Assembly (NCBI GenBank): GCA_940337035.1
Contig: CALNHX010001053.1
Coordinates: 62,001-126,000 of the forward strand
Direction of reading: 5' to 3'
From: Agriotes lineatus
Lineage: Eukaryota > Arthropoda > Insecta > Coleoptera > Elateridae
DNA: 64,000 nucleotides
The notes under the pieces are model-generated. The model saw only the letters and a list, made by a program, of their open reading frames with translations. It was not told where the DNA came from and ran no database searches. Positions 21,063 through 33,700 of this stretch are shown one piece after another. The translations under genes and the position numbers were made by a program. How positions within the stretch are numbered: position 1 is the stretch's first letter; each line of letters starts with the position of its first letter.

Positions 21063-22194
21063 GATTTAAAAATGGTATGCTTTCATATACTTAGCAGACA
21101 CATTTATCATTTGGAAGTCGTTACAGGTGACTAATAGCTAGCATTAGCTTTCCTTTCTAAATTGAAACGCTATGTGTTCTACAAATAATATTATCTCTTC
21201 GCTAGAAACAAATAAAATGAGAAAGATCAGCAAAATTTGGTTTGAATTTACTTTACACACTTTAGGAATTATTTTAGCAATTTTACCTCCATACAAACTT
21301 GGAAAAACACCATTATTATGGTACAGATGTTACGCAGTATGTGCGTGTGCAGTATTGGTTGCACTAGATGTCTACAGTTTAAATAACAGATTTATCCATG
21401 TGTATTTTATTTTCCCATCTTACATTTCCATTGTAATAAATGTGTCTTCGTCTGTTAGTTTCTTAATCTCTAATGCGATTGCAATTCTTGTACCTGCGTT
21501 TTGGCAGCTCTCAAATTTTAATTCTTTTGTGGGGGAGCAACAAATATATGACAGGATTGGCGGACATACCCCAATTCAAAATCTATTCTCCTGAATTAAT
21601 TTTAGGGCACATATTTTTTTGGGTCTTAGCTATCTAAACGCTGCGCAATTATAGCAATAAAATGAAACAAACAAATTATTACTTTATTAATGAATACGTA
21701 CACCACTATTATTTTTACATTTCAGTAATGATAATGAAGCAATTCGTAATTTTACTATTCGATTCGTTTAAAAGAATGAACATTATGTTAAAAGACTTGG
21801 TTGATTTGCAATATACGACTAACAGTGCTATGGCAGACGTATTTCTTATAAGAAACAACTTGACATTACATAAAGGTGTGAGAACTATTACATTGGCGTA
21901 TAGAACTCAAACGAAACAAATTCAATTATTTAATAGAATCTATGGATGGCAAATTCTGTTTCTCATTTTTTCCTGGATGATGATTTTACTTAATATTTTA
22001 GCTGCAAGCTTTACATTTTCAGATAAACTAATAATTGCAATTGATGAAGATGCCTCTTTAAAGCAATCAACTCTTCGTGGAATAGTTGTTAGTTTTCTAT
22101 GGTCGACTTGGCAGTTTGTAAGTATATTATTTATAAAAATCTCTAATTTACTGTAGGTTTATTTCCTTAGCCATTTTATATAAGTCATGTACTA

Positions 22195-22322
22195 TTAGCG
22201 ACACGGAATAGCTTCCAGCTGTATTTATCTATATAGTTAACCAAGTTTTCAATTTTACTAAGTAAAAATTTAAAAACTTGGTAACTAGGTAAATACAGCT
22301 GGAAACTGTTCCGTGTCGCCAA
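22195..22322. repeat. 128-bp hairpin element in the Gr B intron
   Basis: TTAGCGACACGGAATAG...CAGCTGTATTTA is mirrored by TAAATACAGCTGG...CCGTGTCGCCAA. The arms of about 50 bp have few mismatches. It is probably a small foldback MITE. Confidence 0.8.
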
Positions 22323-22509
22323 TGCTACGTTGTAAAGTTGTGAAATAGATCTTTAAGCAGGCTTTAATATTGCTTAGTCTTTTTTAAACTGCTGGTTGTT
22401 ATCGTTACATTTACATAGATGCATACATGTATAAAGATTGGGTGAATGAGTAATTAATGTGAAAAATTTCGAATGTTATAGAAGAGATATATACTATATT
22501 CTAGTACAA

Positions 22510-23625
22510 CAGGCCTTGCAGGCCCATGACTTAGTATAAAATATGCCATTAAAATAATTTATATTACAGTTAACCCTTAGTGTGTGTACACTTTTAGTCC
22601 ATTTCTTCTATTCTCTTCGTCAGTTTTCTCCATTTACATCTGTCTTGTGCCATTGTCTTCCAATCCCCTACTCCTACACTCCGTAAGTCACTTTTCACTG
22701 CATCTAACCACTTCTTTTTTGGTCGCCCTCTTTTTCTTTTTCCTCCTTCTCCCTCCGTAAGTGCCCTTTTGGCGTGCCTACACTGTGACATTCGGCTAAC
22801 ATGACCCAGCCACCTTACCCTCTGTGCTTTGATATAATGAATGATATCTGGGTGTCCGTATAACTCCTTAACTTCGTGGTTTGTTTGCCTCCTCCAGTTC
22901 CCTTCAGCCGTTTTAACTCCCCCTAGTATTTTTCTGAGTATTTTCCTTTCCCAAGTTTCTAGCCTGGTTTCATTTTTCTTTGTTACAGCCCACATTTCAC
23001 ACGCGTATGCTACCGTAGGTCTAATTATCGTTCTGTAAATTCTAAACTTGGCCGCCCTTGATATTGCCTTTTCCCTTAATATATTAGTTAGTGCCCCCAA
23101 TGCTCTATTTCCCTTTGCTATACGTTTGTCAATTTCTGCGCTTTCTTCGTTATTGCATGTGACAGTCACTCCAAGATATTCAAAGAATCTGACTTTTTCA
23201 AATATATAGACCTTATTCTTTCCTTCGAACTGAATATTGTTCATTCCTTCTTGTGGTTCTCCTTTTAATTCCATATACTTTGTTTTTTGTGCATTAATAA
23301 CTAACCCGTATTTTTCGGCTGCTGCTTCTAGTTTAGCGAAGACCTTTTCGAGCTCCTTTTTCGATCTGGATAACAAGGTTATATCGTCCGCATATGCAAT
23401 TAGCTGATGTTTACGTTGGTAAATCATGCCATTATTCTGGATTTCAGCCTTTCTCAATATTACTTCTAGGACAAAGTTGAAGAGTACCGTAGATGATGGG
23501 TCTCCTTGCTTCAATCCTTTTCTTCCCGCGAAACTATTAGAGAGTTTACCTTCCACTGCTACTTTGTTCATGGTGTTTGATAACGTTAACTTGACTATAG
23601 AAGAGATGGTGAGTCGAATTTGTTA
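22510..23625 (-). mobile_element. 5'-truncated RTE-type LINE in the Gr B intron
   Basis: Only the second half of the reverse transcriptase and the C-terminal domain remain. The reading frame is open from the truncation point near 23625 to the stop at 22594, then a short 3' UTR. 5' truncation is typical of incomplete target-primed reverse transcription. The insertion is antisense to the receptor and within the intron. Confidence 0.85.
22594..23571 (-). pseudogene. RTE reverse transcriptase, C-terminal fragment (325+ aa)
   Basis: It starts inside the palm domain: GLKQGDPSSTVLFNFVLE is motif B, IAYADDITLLSRSKKELEK is the catalytic YADD box, and FEYLGVTVTCNNEE follows. The C-terminal part reads RPTVAYACEMWAVTKKNETR, then WERKILRKILGG and RVRWLGHVSRM...GRPKKKW, the signature of RTE/BovB-like LINEs. 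Endonuclease and motif A are lost, so it cannot act alone. The frame is otherwise open and the fragment looks young. The ATG at 23571 is internal; coding sense continues upstream of it. Confidence 0.85.
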
Positions 23626-23880
23626 ATACACTCATGTCCAATTCTTATCTATTTATTAGATACAACGTCAAAGATTACGAAACTAAATTAATATGGTTTA
23701 GTAAAAATTCTAAAAAAAAATATGCTCCTGATATGTTTCATACTGTGTTTTAGGCACCTTCAAGGACATATTAACCACCCAAAATTAGTAAAGAAAAGTC
23801 TTCAATGCGTGGATCTAGTTTCTCTTTGTTGTCAAATTAAGATTGCGTTCCAATGTTTATAAATATTTTTTATTGATGTA

Positions 23881-24798
23881 CAGTCGAACCTCTATTTAAC
23901 AAAGTCGTAAATTCGCCGAACAAAATCGTAATATAGAAAATTCGTTACTTAGAATAATTCGGTATATATGTATGCACATATATCATGTATGTTTAATAGA
24001 CCTGAAAAATGATTAAATAATTGAAGTTGTAGTTTTATGTGAAGTTTAATGTACGTAATTATTAATACATACATAGCTACATATCTATGTGCATAATATG
24101 TAACATAAACGTACATTATGTATAATTAAACACATAAGCTATTATACATAATGTACAAAGGAACATAAAAGCCGCACAGAAACATTAGGTATGTACTTAC
24201 GAAAACATCAGCTGTGGACTTAAGAGTTCTTAAAGAAGTCCGTAATTTTTGGTTGCACTTTGCATTTAAACAATACACGTTTTCAAAAAATACCTCGCAC
24301 TGATTTAAAGATTTGAACAAACTCGCCGGAACATTTTCACGATTTTGCAATGCACGACGGATGGTCTCAAATGCCTCAAAAGTTTCGCGGTCCGACTGCG
24401 CGGCATTTTCAATTTGCGGTACAAACTTAGCTTAACTTAACGCTGTGAAACAATTTGTTAAACTAAACAGTACAGTATTTGAACGAATGCGGCATTACCG
24501 CCTAATGACCCCATCAATATTCTAGGAACATTCCGAAACAGAACCTTTAGTAAATGTGAAAGAACCTTCTTGGAAACAACTCATTCAACTTAACAATTCA
24601 GCCATTGAAGGAATGCAGCATTACCGCCTAATCACCCCATTAGAGAGAACCTAATTTTACTACGTTAAATAGAGATTGTGTTCGCTAAATAGAGAGAAAT
24701 TTATATATAAATAATATCGGACATTGACGGTTCTAACCAAAATTTCGCTAAATAGAGAATTTTGTTAAATAGACGTTCGTTGAATAGAGGTTCGACTG
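23881..24798. mobile_element. Pogo-like (Tigger-type) DNA transposon remnant
   Basis: The ends CAGTCGAACCTCTATTTAAC and the complement of GTTGAATAGAGGTTCGACTG are flanked by TA (23879-23880, 24799-24800). These ends are characteristic of pogo-family elements. A - strand open stretch at 24126-24430 (ETFEAFETIRRALQNRENV, then LFKSLNQCEVFFE) could be the last part of a pogo transposase. At 918 bp it is an internally deleted copy. It lies in the Gr B intron. Confidence 0.82.
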
Positions 24799-25189
24799 TA
24801 ATTTAGTTACTTGCTAAATCCAGCTGAAAGGTTTTAAAGCGTTTTGTCTGTATATATATATACTATATTTTCAGATTCTGGTAATGATTCTAGCAGTTTC
24901 CTGTAGTAAAGTATCAGAAGAAGCACAAAAGACAGCAGAACTGTATTTAGATGGTCTGCTAAAGCTTCTTAGGTCACCTCCTGATAGGCAAGGAAATGAC
25001 TTGCAATATGAATTAAATGTACTAAAAGACGTAGCCAGCAATCACTACCACAATTTCTCTGCTGTTGGAATGTTTTCAATCAAGAGCTCTTTGATGCTTG
25101 CGGTTTTAGATTCTTTGGTTACGTATTTTGTTGTCTATGTTCAATTATATAAATAGTGGAATGTACTATCGACCATTGCTTCTAATATA

Positions 25190-25455
25190 CCGAGTGTTTA
25201 TTATAACGCGCAATGAGTAAATGCGTTTATTTTAAAATGCAATATGGAAACATTACTGCGTATGTAAAAACAGAATATATTCTACGGAGGAAGGAATGCT
25301 GTTGATGAAATGGTAAGATTTCAGTTTAGAGCAAGTATGTGAGTTATTACATGTTACCTTCCCTCTTGTTATTTGTGATGCTTCTTTTTCAATAAAATTA
25401 CTGTTCATATATATATTACATTTTAAAATAAACGCATTTACACATGTTGTGGCGA
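25190..25455. repeat. Inverted repeat 3' of Gr B
   Basis: GTAAATGCGTTTATTTTAAA (near 25214) is mirrored at 25418-25443. The outer arms are weaker (TACCGAGTGTTT on the left). It is a probable decayed MITE of about 260 bp. Confidence 0.6.
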
Positions 25456-26886
25456 ATCCCTAAAAACTAGAAACCAATGATCACAATAAAGTCCTCGTGG
25501 AAACGGGAATACCACATAGCGCATTAAAATAAATTCACTGCAGTATCCCATGACTTTTATAATGATTTACATTATCATATTATATTGTAATGATTCTGCA
25601 CAAAAATATATTAAATTAATAATTGTAGAATCTAAAAATAGGGATTGATAACTTACTTAGAATGAACAGATAAGTAGTAATGCAAGTTTAGTTACATAAC
25701 ATTGTTTGAATTTCATTAATAAATAAAACTTACAAGATAAAATACAAGAACTAAAATTATAGTTTCGTTAAAACGGCAGGTAGAATAGTAAATAAAACAA
25801 GGCATGTACAAACAGTTGGAGAAAGAATGATTTTAATCTAAGTAGTACTTAAATATTAAAATTATATTAGTGGAAATTCATGAAAATGTAATCATTTAAG
25901 CTAAGATGTTGACTATGTAATTTGTGTAACTAGCAAAATAGCTTATTATTTTTTAATGGAAAGTAAACACATTTAAAAAGTACAACAACATTGATGAGTA
26001 TTCGGTTAAATTAGATTAGATTATTTCGAAGCAAAGTGTAATTTAAAGTTGAAAGAAGTTTTATTTACAGACGTAAAAAATATCAACTATTAGAGTCTGC
26101 ATGAGTATAAAGGTCAGCGTCGTGGGTTATCAGTTCTATGGAATCATTGCTGTGAACAGGTTGAAGGTAGACAGTTGAATGTAGCAGAGACCTGTAGGAG
26201 TGTAAAGGTTGACGCATTGCTGTAAATAGGCAGCACCTTGTCGGTTGAAGTTAGCAACGATCTACAGGATTGATATAAGTTAAAACCAGAAAGCTGTTTC
26301 AAAAGGTAAACCATTTAGTGCCTGATTGATAATTACCTGAAATAAAGGAAAAAGAATATTAATCAAAGATGTTGAAGCAAAATACGAGTATTTAATGATC
26401 TGTCAATGTGTAATTTACTTAAAATGAATTTTGATTTAGAGTATGAACATAAAATAATTTAGAATTCAGAATAATTTAACAATGCACATCCCAATTTAGA
26501 AAATGAGTTGCAATTTAAAAAAATTCATTAACTGAGCTAGTTTTGAAGATTTAATTAATCAGATATTTAGAAAAATAATTTACACAAAAGTAAAACCTTT
26601 AGAAATCAATCTGCTTCATTTTGCTAGCTGCTTATATTTAACTATATAACTAAAACAAATTCAGAGATAACATTGCGTTATTGTATTAAATTAGAAAAAT
26701 AAATTTAATTTTCTGATCAAATTATAATTTTTTCCTTGCACTTTTGCTCGGGCAGGTCAAGTTTAGTCAAATTACTATTCTTCAACTTCCCACCCCTTAT
26801 GAGTAACATCAGAAACCAAGGGTACGATTAATTATTCGAGTAAACATAAAAAGAGAATTGCATAAACAAGCACCTATTGTTCTTTA
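25456..26886. other. Intergenic, AT-rich, no gene seen
   Basis: No element ends or ORFs of interest. 26100-26290 shows two diverged direct repeats (GTTGAAGGTAGACAG...CTGTAGG and GTTGAAGTTAGCAAC...CTACAGG). Confidence 0.55.
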
Positions 26887-27199
26887 TACCGAGTGTATCA
26901 CTTAAGGTGCGAACATAGAGTAGGGAAATAGCATGAGAAATCGTATATATGAAGATTCCTGTTTGCCGCTTGAATTGCTAGGATTGATAGTGGTATCAAT
27001 CGAAAGAGAAAAAAATGCGCTTAATTTGATACTACTTTACTTGAATTTGTTGCTTGTTTAAGATAGAAATAGCTTGAAAACTTGTAATAAACATTTTATT
27101 CTCAAAAAACAGACCATTATGCATTATGCCAACATAAATCTTATTTTCTGTCAGTTGTCAATTCACATATTTAACTAATTACTAATTAAAACAATTAGC

Positions 27200-27860
27200 A
27201 AAAGATGTATTGCTCGAGAGGGCAACGTATCGACACGGTCAGTGCACAAGGTTCTGAAGAAGCATGGTTATCATCCCTAGAAACCTCAGTGTCATAAAGA
27301 GATATCCGTAGTCGATGAAGAAAGCAGGCGCGTATTTTGTGAAGTCATGCAGGAACGCTGAAACGAAGATAGGAACTGTTTGCGGTCAATCTGTTTTACA
27401 GCTGAATGTACGTTCACACTTAATAATGAACCTATTACGCAGAACACTCGATACTGGACTCAAGAAAATCCTCGGAATGTTCTTGAAACAAAAAAGCAGT
27501 TCTTGCAGAAAATTTAATTTGGGCTGGTATTTTCAACAATAACACTATTGTACTGTTTGAAATAGTTGGAAATTTAAATGAGGATTTTTATTTAGAACTT
27601 TTAACCAATTACATTGGCCCTGCATTAGGAAAAGTTGCCCGTGAAAATCAGGAGATTTGGTTTCAGCATGATGGCTACCCAGCTCATTATGGTTTGAATG
27701 TGATGGAATATCTAAGTGATAACTTTCTTAATTGCTGGATTGGTCGCGTGGCACTATCAACTGGTCACCAAGATCTTCTGATTTGGCACCATGCGACTTC
27801 CTTTTGTGCGGTCATATGAAAAATATAATTTACATAAAACGCCACCCAAATATTGACTCT
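27200..27860 (+). pseudogene. Mariner-like transposase, decayed
   Basis: Scattered frames read a DDE transposase of the insect DUF4817/mariner-like type: FNNTIVLFEIVGNLNEDFYL, IWFQHDGYPAHYGLNVMEYL (second catalytic Asp in QHDGYPAH) and WSPRSSDLAPCDFLL (third catalytic position). Upstream, the helix-turn-helix linker (RRVLKKHGYHP-like) is recognisable near 27220-27270. Several frameshifts and stops make it inactive. The terminal repeats belong to the enclosing element at 26889-28735. Confidence 0.8.
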
Positions 27861-28151
27861 TTTCTGAAAGCAATCGTTGCTGAGTGTAGGCTAATCACAT
27901 ATTAGTTGAGTAATGTAAAGCTGGTTTTTATAACATATTGAGTTATAGTCTCCAGTAGAATGGGGAACTTTTTGAGTACTTGCTATAAATTTACTTGTAA
28001 CTTGTGAATTGTTGATACAGATGGAATAGGTCGATTATTAAATTTAATCGAGAATGAATCACGAATTGTGCGTAAACTGACACCACTGTAAAATGTTTTG
28101 ATAATAAATAATACCCTCTCTCCATTAGAATATTCAGTAGTTATATCCCTA

Positions 28152-28227
28152 GTGCATTCTGTATATTCGAGTATTTCTCGAGAACGCGAAGCGTTCGAGA
28201 GAAATACTCGAATTATACAGAATGCAC
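28152..28227. repeat. Near-perfect 76-bp hairpin
   Basis: GTGCATTCTGTATA and TTCGAGTATTTCTCG are followed by a CGCGAAGCG turn and then the exact complement back to TACAGAATGCAC. It is centred near 28189, inside the mariner-like element. It may be a small foldback insertion. Confidence 0.85.
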
Positions 28228-28737
28228 GCGGGGAATATTGCAAGACTATTCCTCGAAGAAATGTCATCCTTTGTATACCCACTATTCATTTTTAAAGAGT
28301 TTTCAGTTTTCTTTCTGAAATTTCTTGTGTAACTAGCTGGTTTGCTTTGCTTCCCGCAAATACTCGCTATTGCACTTGTGCAAATACCCGGGTATTGCAC
28401 TAGTGCAAAATATTCGCTGTATTCGACTCTGATTGGTTCAAATTTTGAAAATTGATTGATGGGATTGGTTTATATTATCTGAGGGGAATAGTCAACATTA
28501 TTATTCATAGTGATTAGTCAAATACGTGAATTGATAACTAACAGAAAACAACATTTACTTTGACATAAACAGATTTGATCATAACTGGTCTGTTTTTTGA
28601 GAATAAAATGCAAAATACTTGTTACAGTTTTCTATTTTTAACAAGCAAGGAATTCAAGTAAAGTAGCGCATTTTTTTTCGATTGATACCACTATATACGA
28701 TTTCCCATGCTATTTGCCTATATTCGCAAACTCGGTA

Positions 28738-30789
28738 TGCATAACACTGAATCTTAAAGTAACGAGGAATACCTACGATTGCAATAAAAACAGCAGTTGA
28801 CATTCAGACTAAAATAAATTAGCTAAAATTAGAATACATCTTTTTGCTGCTCAAAAGAATACTAACTTATTACATTGGAGTTCTGAATACTGTTCGTAAA
28901 CTAAATTATTAGTAGTAATATTTTATCCACATTTTTTAGCTTTGATATTTCTTTAATATAAATATTCTTAGCATAGACAATATACAAATTAATGTACTAT
29001 TGGCAAAAAAAACTAAGACATCTTCAAAATTTTTGTTGATTAAATGATCTTAACTGTCAGAATTATTCACATGTCATATAAAATTTTAATATCAAAAGCT
29101 GCAATATAAAAAAGGATAAAACTAAATAAATGTGGAATTTGTTTAATACTTACACCGTTTTCTAAGCAAGAACTAATCTTAGCTTTTGAAACTTACTTTA
29201 GCTATGATTCATAATGGCGTTTTGAAATAATTTGAAAGTTATTCACATCTTAGTTGCCAATTTAAAATTCAGATTCACACAGCTAATAGAACGTTGTCCT
29301 AGTATTTTTTTGGTGGCAATAGTTAGATGATTCGGTTTTTAATTCAAGTCTTCTATTTTTTTCTACTTTATTAAAAAATAACAAATTATACTGCAATACT
29401 TGTAGTGTGGATATATGAATAAATTTTAATGTATTGACTTTTTTTTGTTACCAACTTTTGCTACTTAGAGGTTCTCTGCCAATAGCTAATAGATGAACTT
29501 ATACAGGTTCACTGCAACTCCTTTCGTTTTTTCATCATACTCAAGGATGCTGACACTCCCATTATCAAGTACTTGCCAAATTACAACAAGTTACTTATTA
29601 AAATTCATATTAATAGGCAATTATTATATCATTTATGATTGAATACAATATACTTTTCTGAAACATCTCAAACATATGTGTATTTGCATTCCTTATGGAA
29701 AGTACACTGTTATTTTTAAAGAATCCGTTCATAAGCACTCATGCTATTTACGATCATATTCTTAGTTACTTGTTAAATTTTGATAGCTCTTAAGTTGGTG
29801 CAATTAAAAATACTAAATTAACATAATATTCATTAAAATACAAATTTTCTTCAGAATTAACATCTCAGCTTCCATTCTCACTCCAAAAGAAGTCCATCTT
29901 CACTCCCAATTTCAAATGTAGTACCTATTAATACAGCTTACAAATCTGCACATGCCTATTCATTTCTCTGCATTAAAACTCCATATGCCATAGCTGTACT
30001 TTTTTCATGTTCGTTACTCTCTTGTTCAATCAGTTCTACCTCAAGAATTTCCATTCTTAATTTCATTGTACCTTATTCATGTTCTTTTCTTGCGGGTTTC
30101 CAGCTCTTTGTATAGGCATTTGCTGCTTCGTTGAACTACCTACCATGCTATGGGAATGAAAAGAAAATAAAGTGGCTCATCGTCACTTTCCAATGAAAAA
30201 AAGTAGTATAATTTTAGTCCCATTCTGAATTAAGATATCTAGTACCAGCATTATTTGTTAAACGTAAACCATGTTAATAAAAATGTATTATTTTGACCTA
30301 GTAAATATCACTAATGGTGGTAATAGAACTATTCAAAAAATATTAGTTTCCGAAGCACAGAACCGTCGCAATACTTTGATCAATGTTTGTAAATCTCTTT
30401 CAAATTTAGTTCAATCTGGTTAAACTATTTAAATTGTGACTCTATAATGTGGAGGCAATTTTTTTCTGCCCGTAATAATAACGGAAAATCTAATTTAATC
30501 CCATCGTAGATGCGACACCCTAAACCATATTTTGTAACTATCGAGATCATTAGCAGTGACAGCATAATAGCTCGAGAAATAACATATTTATCTTATGTTT
30601 GTACTTAGGTATACGTGTGCCAGATAAATGATCCATTTATATTAAAAAGACTCCTGTCGTAACACAACACGATGATTTATCATTTGTATAAATAAATAAC
30701 GTTTATTTATATAGATTGTGCTTTTTTACTTAGTAATTGAAAAATATGTGTCATACACATCGTATCGATGTCTTCATAAGCGCTATAAA
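28738..30789. other. Intergenic, AT-rich 5' flank of Gr C
   Basis: About 2 kb with no recognisable coding sequence or element boundary. It should contain the Gr C promoter, but I see no motif I would defend. Confidence 0.55.
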
Positions 30790-33700
30790 ATGGTATTGAC
30801 TTTGAAGTCCTTAGGGACGATTTTGGCAATTTTACCGCCGTATAATCCTGGCAATACGCAAATCTTTGACAAAAAACAGTTTTGGTATAGATGCTACGCT
30901 GTGTGTTTTTGTATACTATTAATTGCGCTAGACGTTTTCTCTTTAGTGAACCGATTTGTTTACACATATTCTAGTTTTCCATCATTTTTAGCGTTTGCAA
31001 TAAGCACATCTTCCTCGGTGAGTTTTTTTATAACTAACGTTACCGCTATCCTGGTCCCTGCAGTTTGGAAACTAGCAAGTGTTAATACTTTCATGGGAGT
31101 AGTTCTTTCAACTAATGGGAATTCTGCCGACTTATCAGAAATAGGGCGATTCAAATTATATTCTGCGGATGTAATTTTAGGACATTTATCTTTTCTCGCC
31201 TTATTTATCTTCGACAACTATATTTGGGGTGCAGCAGGTCTAGTCAATTACTACTTTTACAATGAATACATTCACTACTATCACTTCTACATTACCGTAG
31301 TGGTAATGAACACATTTGTGATCATAATAAGGGATTCTTTTAAAAAGATCAATCTTATACTGCAAGATTTGGAAAGAATTATTGATCGAAACACGACACA
31401 AGTGTTTCTTCAAAGAAGAGAATTACAACTTCACAAAAAAGTGAGAGATATTGCGTTTGCATATGAAACGCAAAACAAGCAAATTACATTATTTAATGAA
31501 ATATTCGGTTGGCAAGTTTTAGCTCTCACATTTTCGGTTGTGCTGAATCTACTTAAAACTTTAGGGGAGACTTTTCTAATTTCTCACGAATTAATAGAAG
31601 CAGCGGAAGACACGTTTTCAAAGCAGCTGGCTCTTCAGTTCCTCGCTATTACGTTATTGTGGGCGATTTGGCAATTTGTAAGTAGTAAAGAATGATTTTT
31701 TATATTTATAATGCTTGCTAGTGACCTCTTCTATTCATGTCTTATTGCACGTAAAGTATTCGATTACACAAAATCCATATTGTACAGCACCTACTAAAAC
31801 TTCACAAACTTCTTAATTCACGGTTTCGATTGCATACGTTTGTTTCAACGCTTATGTAGCCAATCTGTGGCTAAAGCTCCAAAATATATTTTTCTGTATT
31901 ATTCGGTAATTAATACTAGCCTTGAATAATTAAACTTCAATGGGAAAAAGAGTCCTCCTCTGTCGCTATCAAAATAAAATGTGTTGCGCTGACATTTACC
32001 GAAACGCTCTCCTCGAGGGAGCTTGAAACATCTAAAGGTCGCGTCTCTACGTGGCGGATCGACGAATGTCACTCAGATATGAGAAATACAGTATCTCTCA
32101 AGAACCAATAGTCAAGTGACATTTGCCTAAAAGTGTACAGCTACGAACAGAGTTCCTACAACTAACGGCTAAAGAAAGAATCTGTAAAAGGCTTTACCCA
32201 GAACTTCCCTCGGCCGAATTAGATCAATTTGCAAATAAAAAAATATATATATCCCGCTGTGGTTTGAACCCGCCGCACCTGCATAGCGATCGTAACCGCA
32301 TCTCCGCAAGGGATGTAACTGCAGCGAAATTCCAACTACGCCACTGAGCCTCTTCGAAATAAGTCCGGCGCGCGCCTCTCTTGAACAAAACGGAGTTATT
32401 ATTGAAACGTTTTTATTCTTTTTCGGCAAATGTAAAGCCTGACCTATGTGAAAGTTATTACTTCTTTCTATTTCAAAATTAACGCAATAATAAACTAAAT
32501 TTAATTTTTTGAAGGTGCTCACCCTATTTGTATGAAATTGTACCGGTTTCAGGCGACGTAGATATATAATATGTATGCAAAATATCGTCTTCCTCCGACA
32601 AATAGTTTTTGAGCTATACTGCCAACAGGCAGACAGACAGACAGATAGACAGACAGTCGGAATTAAGAAAACCTCTTTTTCGTCATCTAGGCACCTTGAA
32701 ACGTGAAGATCTGAAGAAATATCGGAAAGTGATTTTTTCGTGATAACAATACTTCCTTCGTCTTTCAGACGAGGGAAGTAAAAACTCACTAACACATTCG
32801 GCAAGTGTGACTTATTTGCAAAAACCTCCCTATCATATCATCATGTTTAAAAACAAAGGTACCTAAATGAATAGAGTATTACTCACACAATCTCACACTG
32901 ACGTGTCAGTCAGCCCCATTTGTTCACGGAGAGGGATGCATTCTAAATATAATGCTTGGATCAAACACTATGTTATGGTAGAATCTTAAGACTGCTAGTT
33001 TATTTATGAGAGTTAATCCCTAGGTATGAGATTATTTATAGAATAAATTTGCGGACTGGAATTCAAATCCAGTTACACAAGTCAGGTTAAGAAACAGAAA
33101 GGTTCTAACATGGATTAAATAATATTTGAATTCAGGTGGAAAGCAAAAGTCGCATAATTATTTGAAAAATCTGGTGTGATACACTCACACAACTTCCTTT
33201 TACAGTGATCTTATAATCAACCAAAAATTTGATTTTGAATTTTTAAGCATTTGTCAAAAATTTTCAAAAATTACAAATTCTACAAAAACGGTACAAAATA
33301 GAGCATTAGCTAAAGAGAAAAATTTTCTCTAAAGTTGAATTCAAAAATGTAATAATATACCAGGTGTTCTATTTAAAATAGAAGTTAATAAAAAAAATAG
33401 AAAAGAAAAACAAAATAACCCCATTTTAGAAGTATTCAACTGGTAAATCGCCTATCTCATATCAATACGCATTAAAAATGTAATGAAAATGTAAAGTTTG
33501 AAAAAAATCGTTAGAGCCTATTTTGAAAAAATCGAAAAAAACTGAAAAATTGGAAAAAAAACAAAAGAAACCCATTTTAGAAGTATTTAACTGGTTATAT
33601 TATTGTATTTATTATTTTTATTTATTTAGTGTATGGCTCGTTTAGTCGGGAGTTGAATCACCTATCTCACATTAATACAATTTAAAAATGTAATAAAAAC

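Larger units (their letters stand above)
21217..25156 (+). pseudogene. Gustatory receptor Gr B, frameshifted pseudogene
   Basis: Homologous to Gr A and D along its whole length. ATG 21217 gives MRKISKIWFEFTLHTLG, the same distance from the conserved LG as in Gr D. After NFNSFVG (about 21530) a short deletion removes the codons for a VLLS-like stretch and shifts the frame. The downstream coding (KIYSPELIL in the shifted frame) then meets stops at about 21635-21660. Coding resumes at 21662 (QTNYYFINEYVHHYYFY) and is open to 22117 (WSTWQF, then GTAAGT). Exon 2 is 24875-25156 (after TTTTCAG) and ends TYFVVYVQL. Unlike A and D it keeps the 8-codon segment LIRNNLTLH. The 2757-bp intron carries a hairpin, an RTE fragment and a pogo-like element. 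Exon 2 is intact, so loss may be recent. A sequencing error could explain one lesion but not all. Confidence 0.88.
26889..28735 (+). mobile_element. Mariner-superfamily element, ~200-bp inverted repeats, decayed
   Basis: The left end TA CCGAGTGTATC and right end GCGAACTCGG TA are complementary at the tips. Long blocks inside match in inverse orientation: GAAATCGTATATA, TGGTATCAATCGAAA, ATGCGC, TACTTTACTTGAATT and ATTCTCAAAAAACAGACC. The 1.85-kb body contains a transposase relic (about 27200-27860) and a 76-bp perfect hairpin (28152-28227). Confidence 0.82.

Noticed and set aside
32169..32804. 211-codon - strand ORF
   Set aside because: It runs across a SINE-like segment and a GACA-microsatellite repeat also present at 18480-18795.
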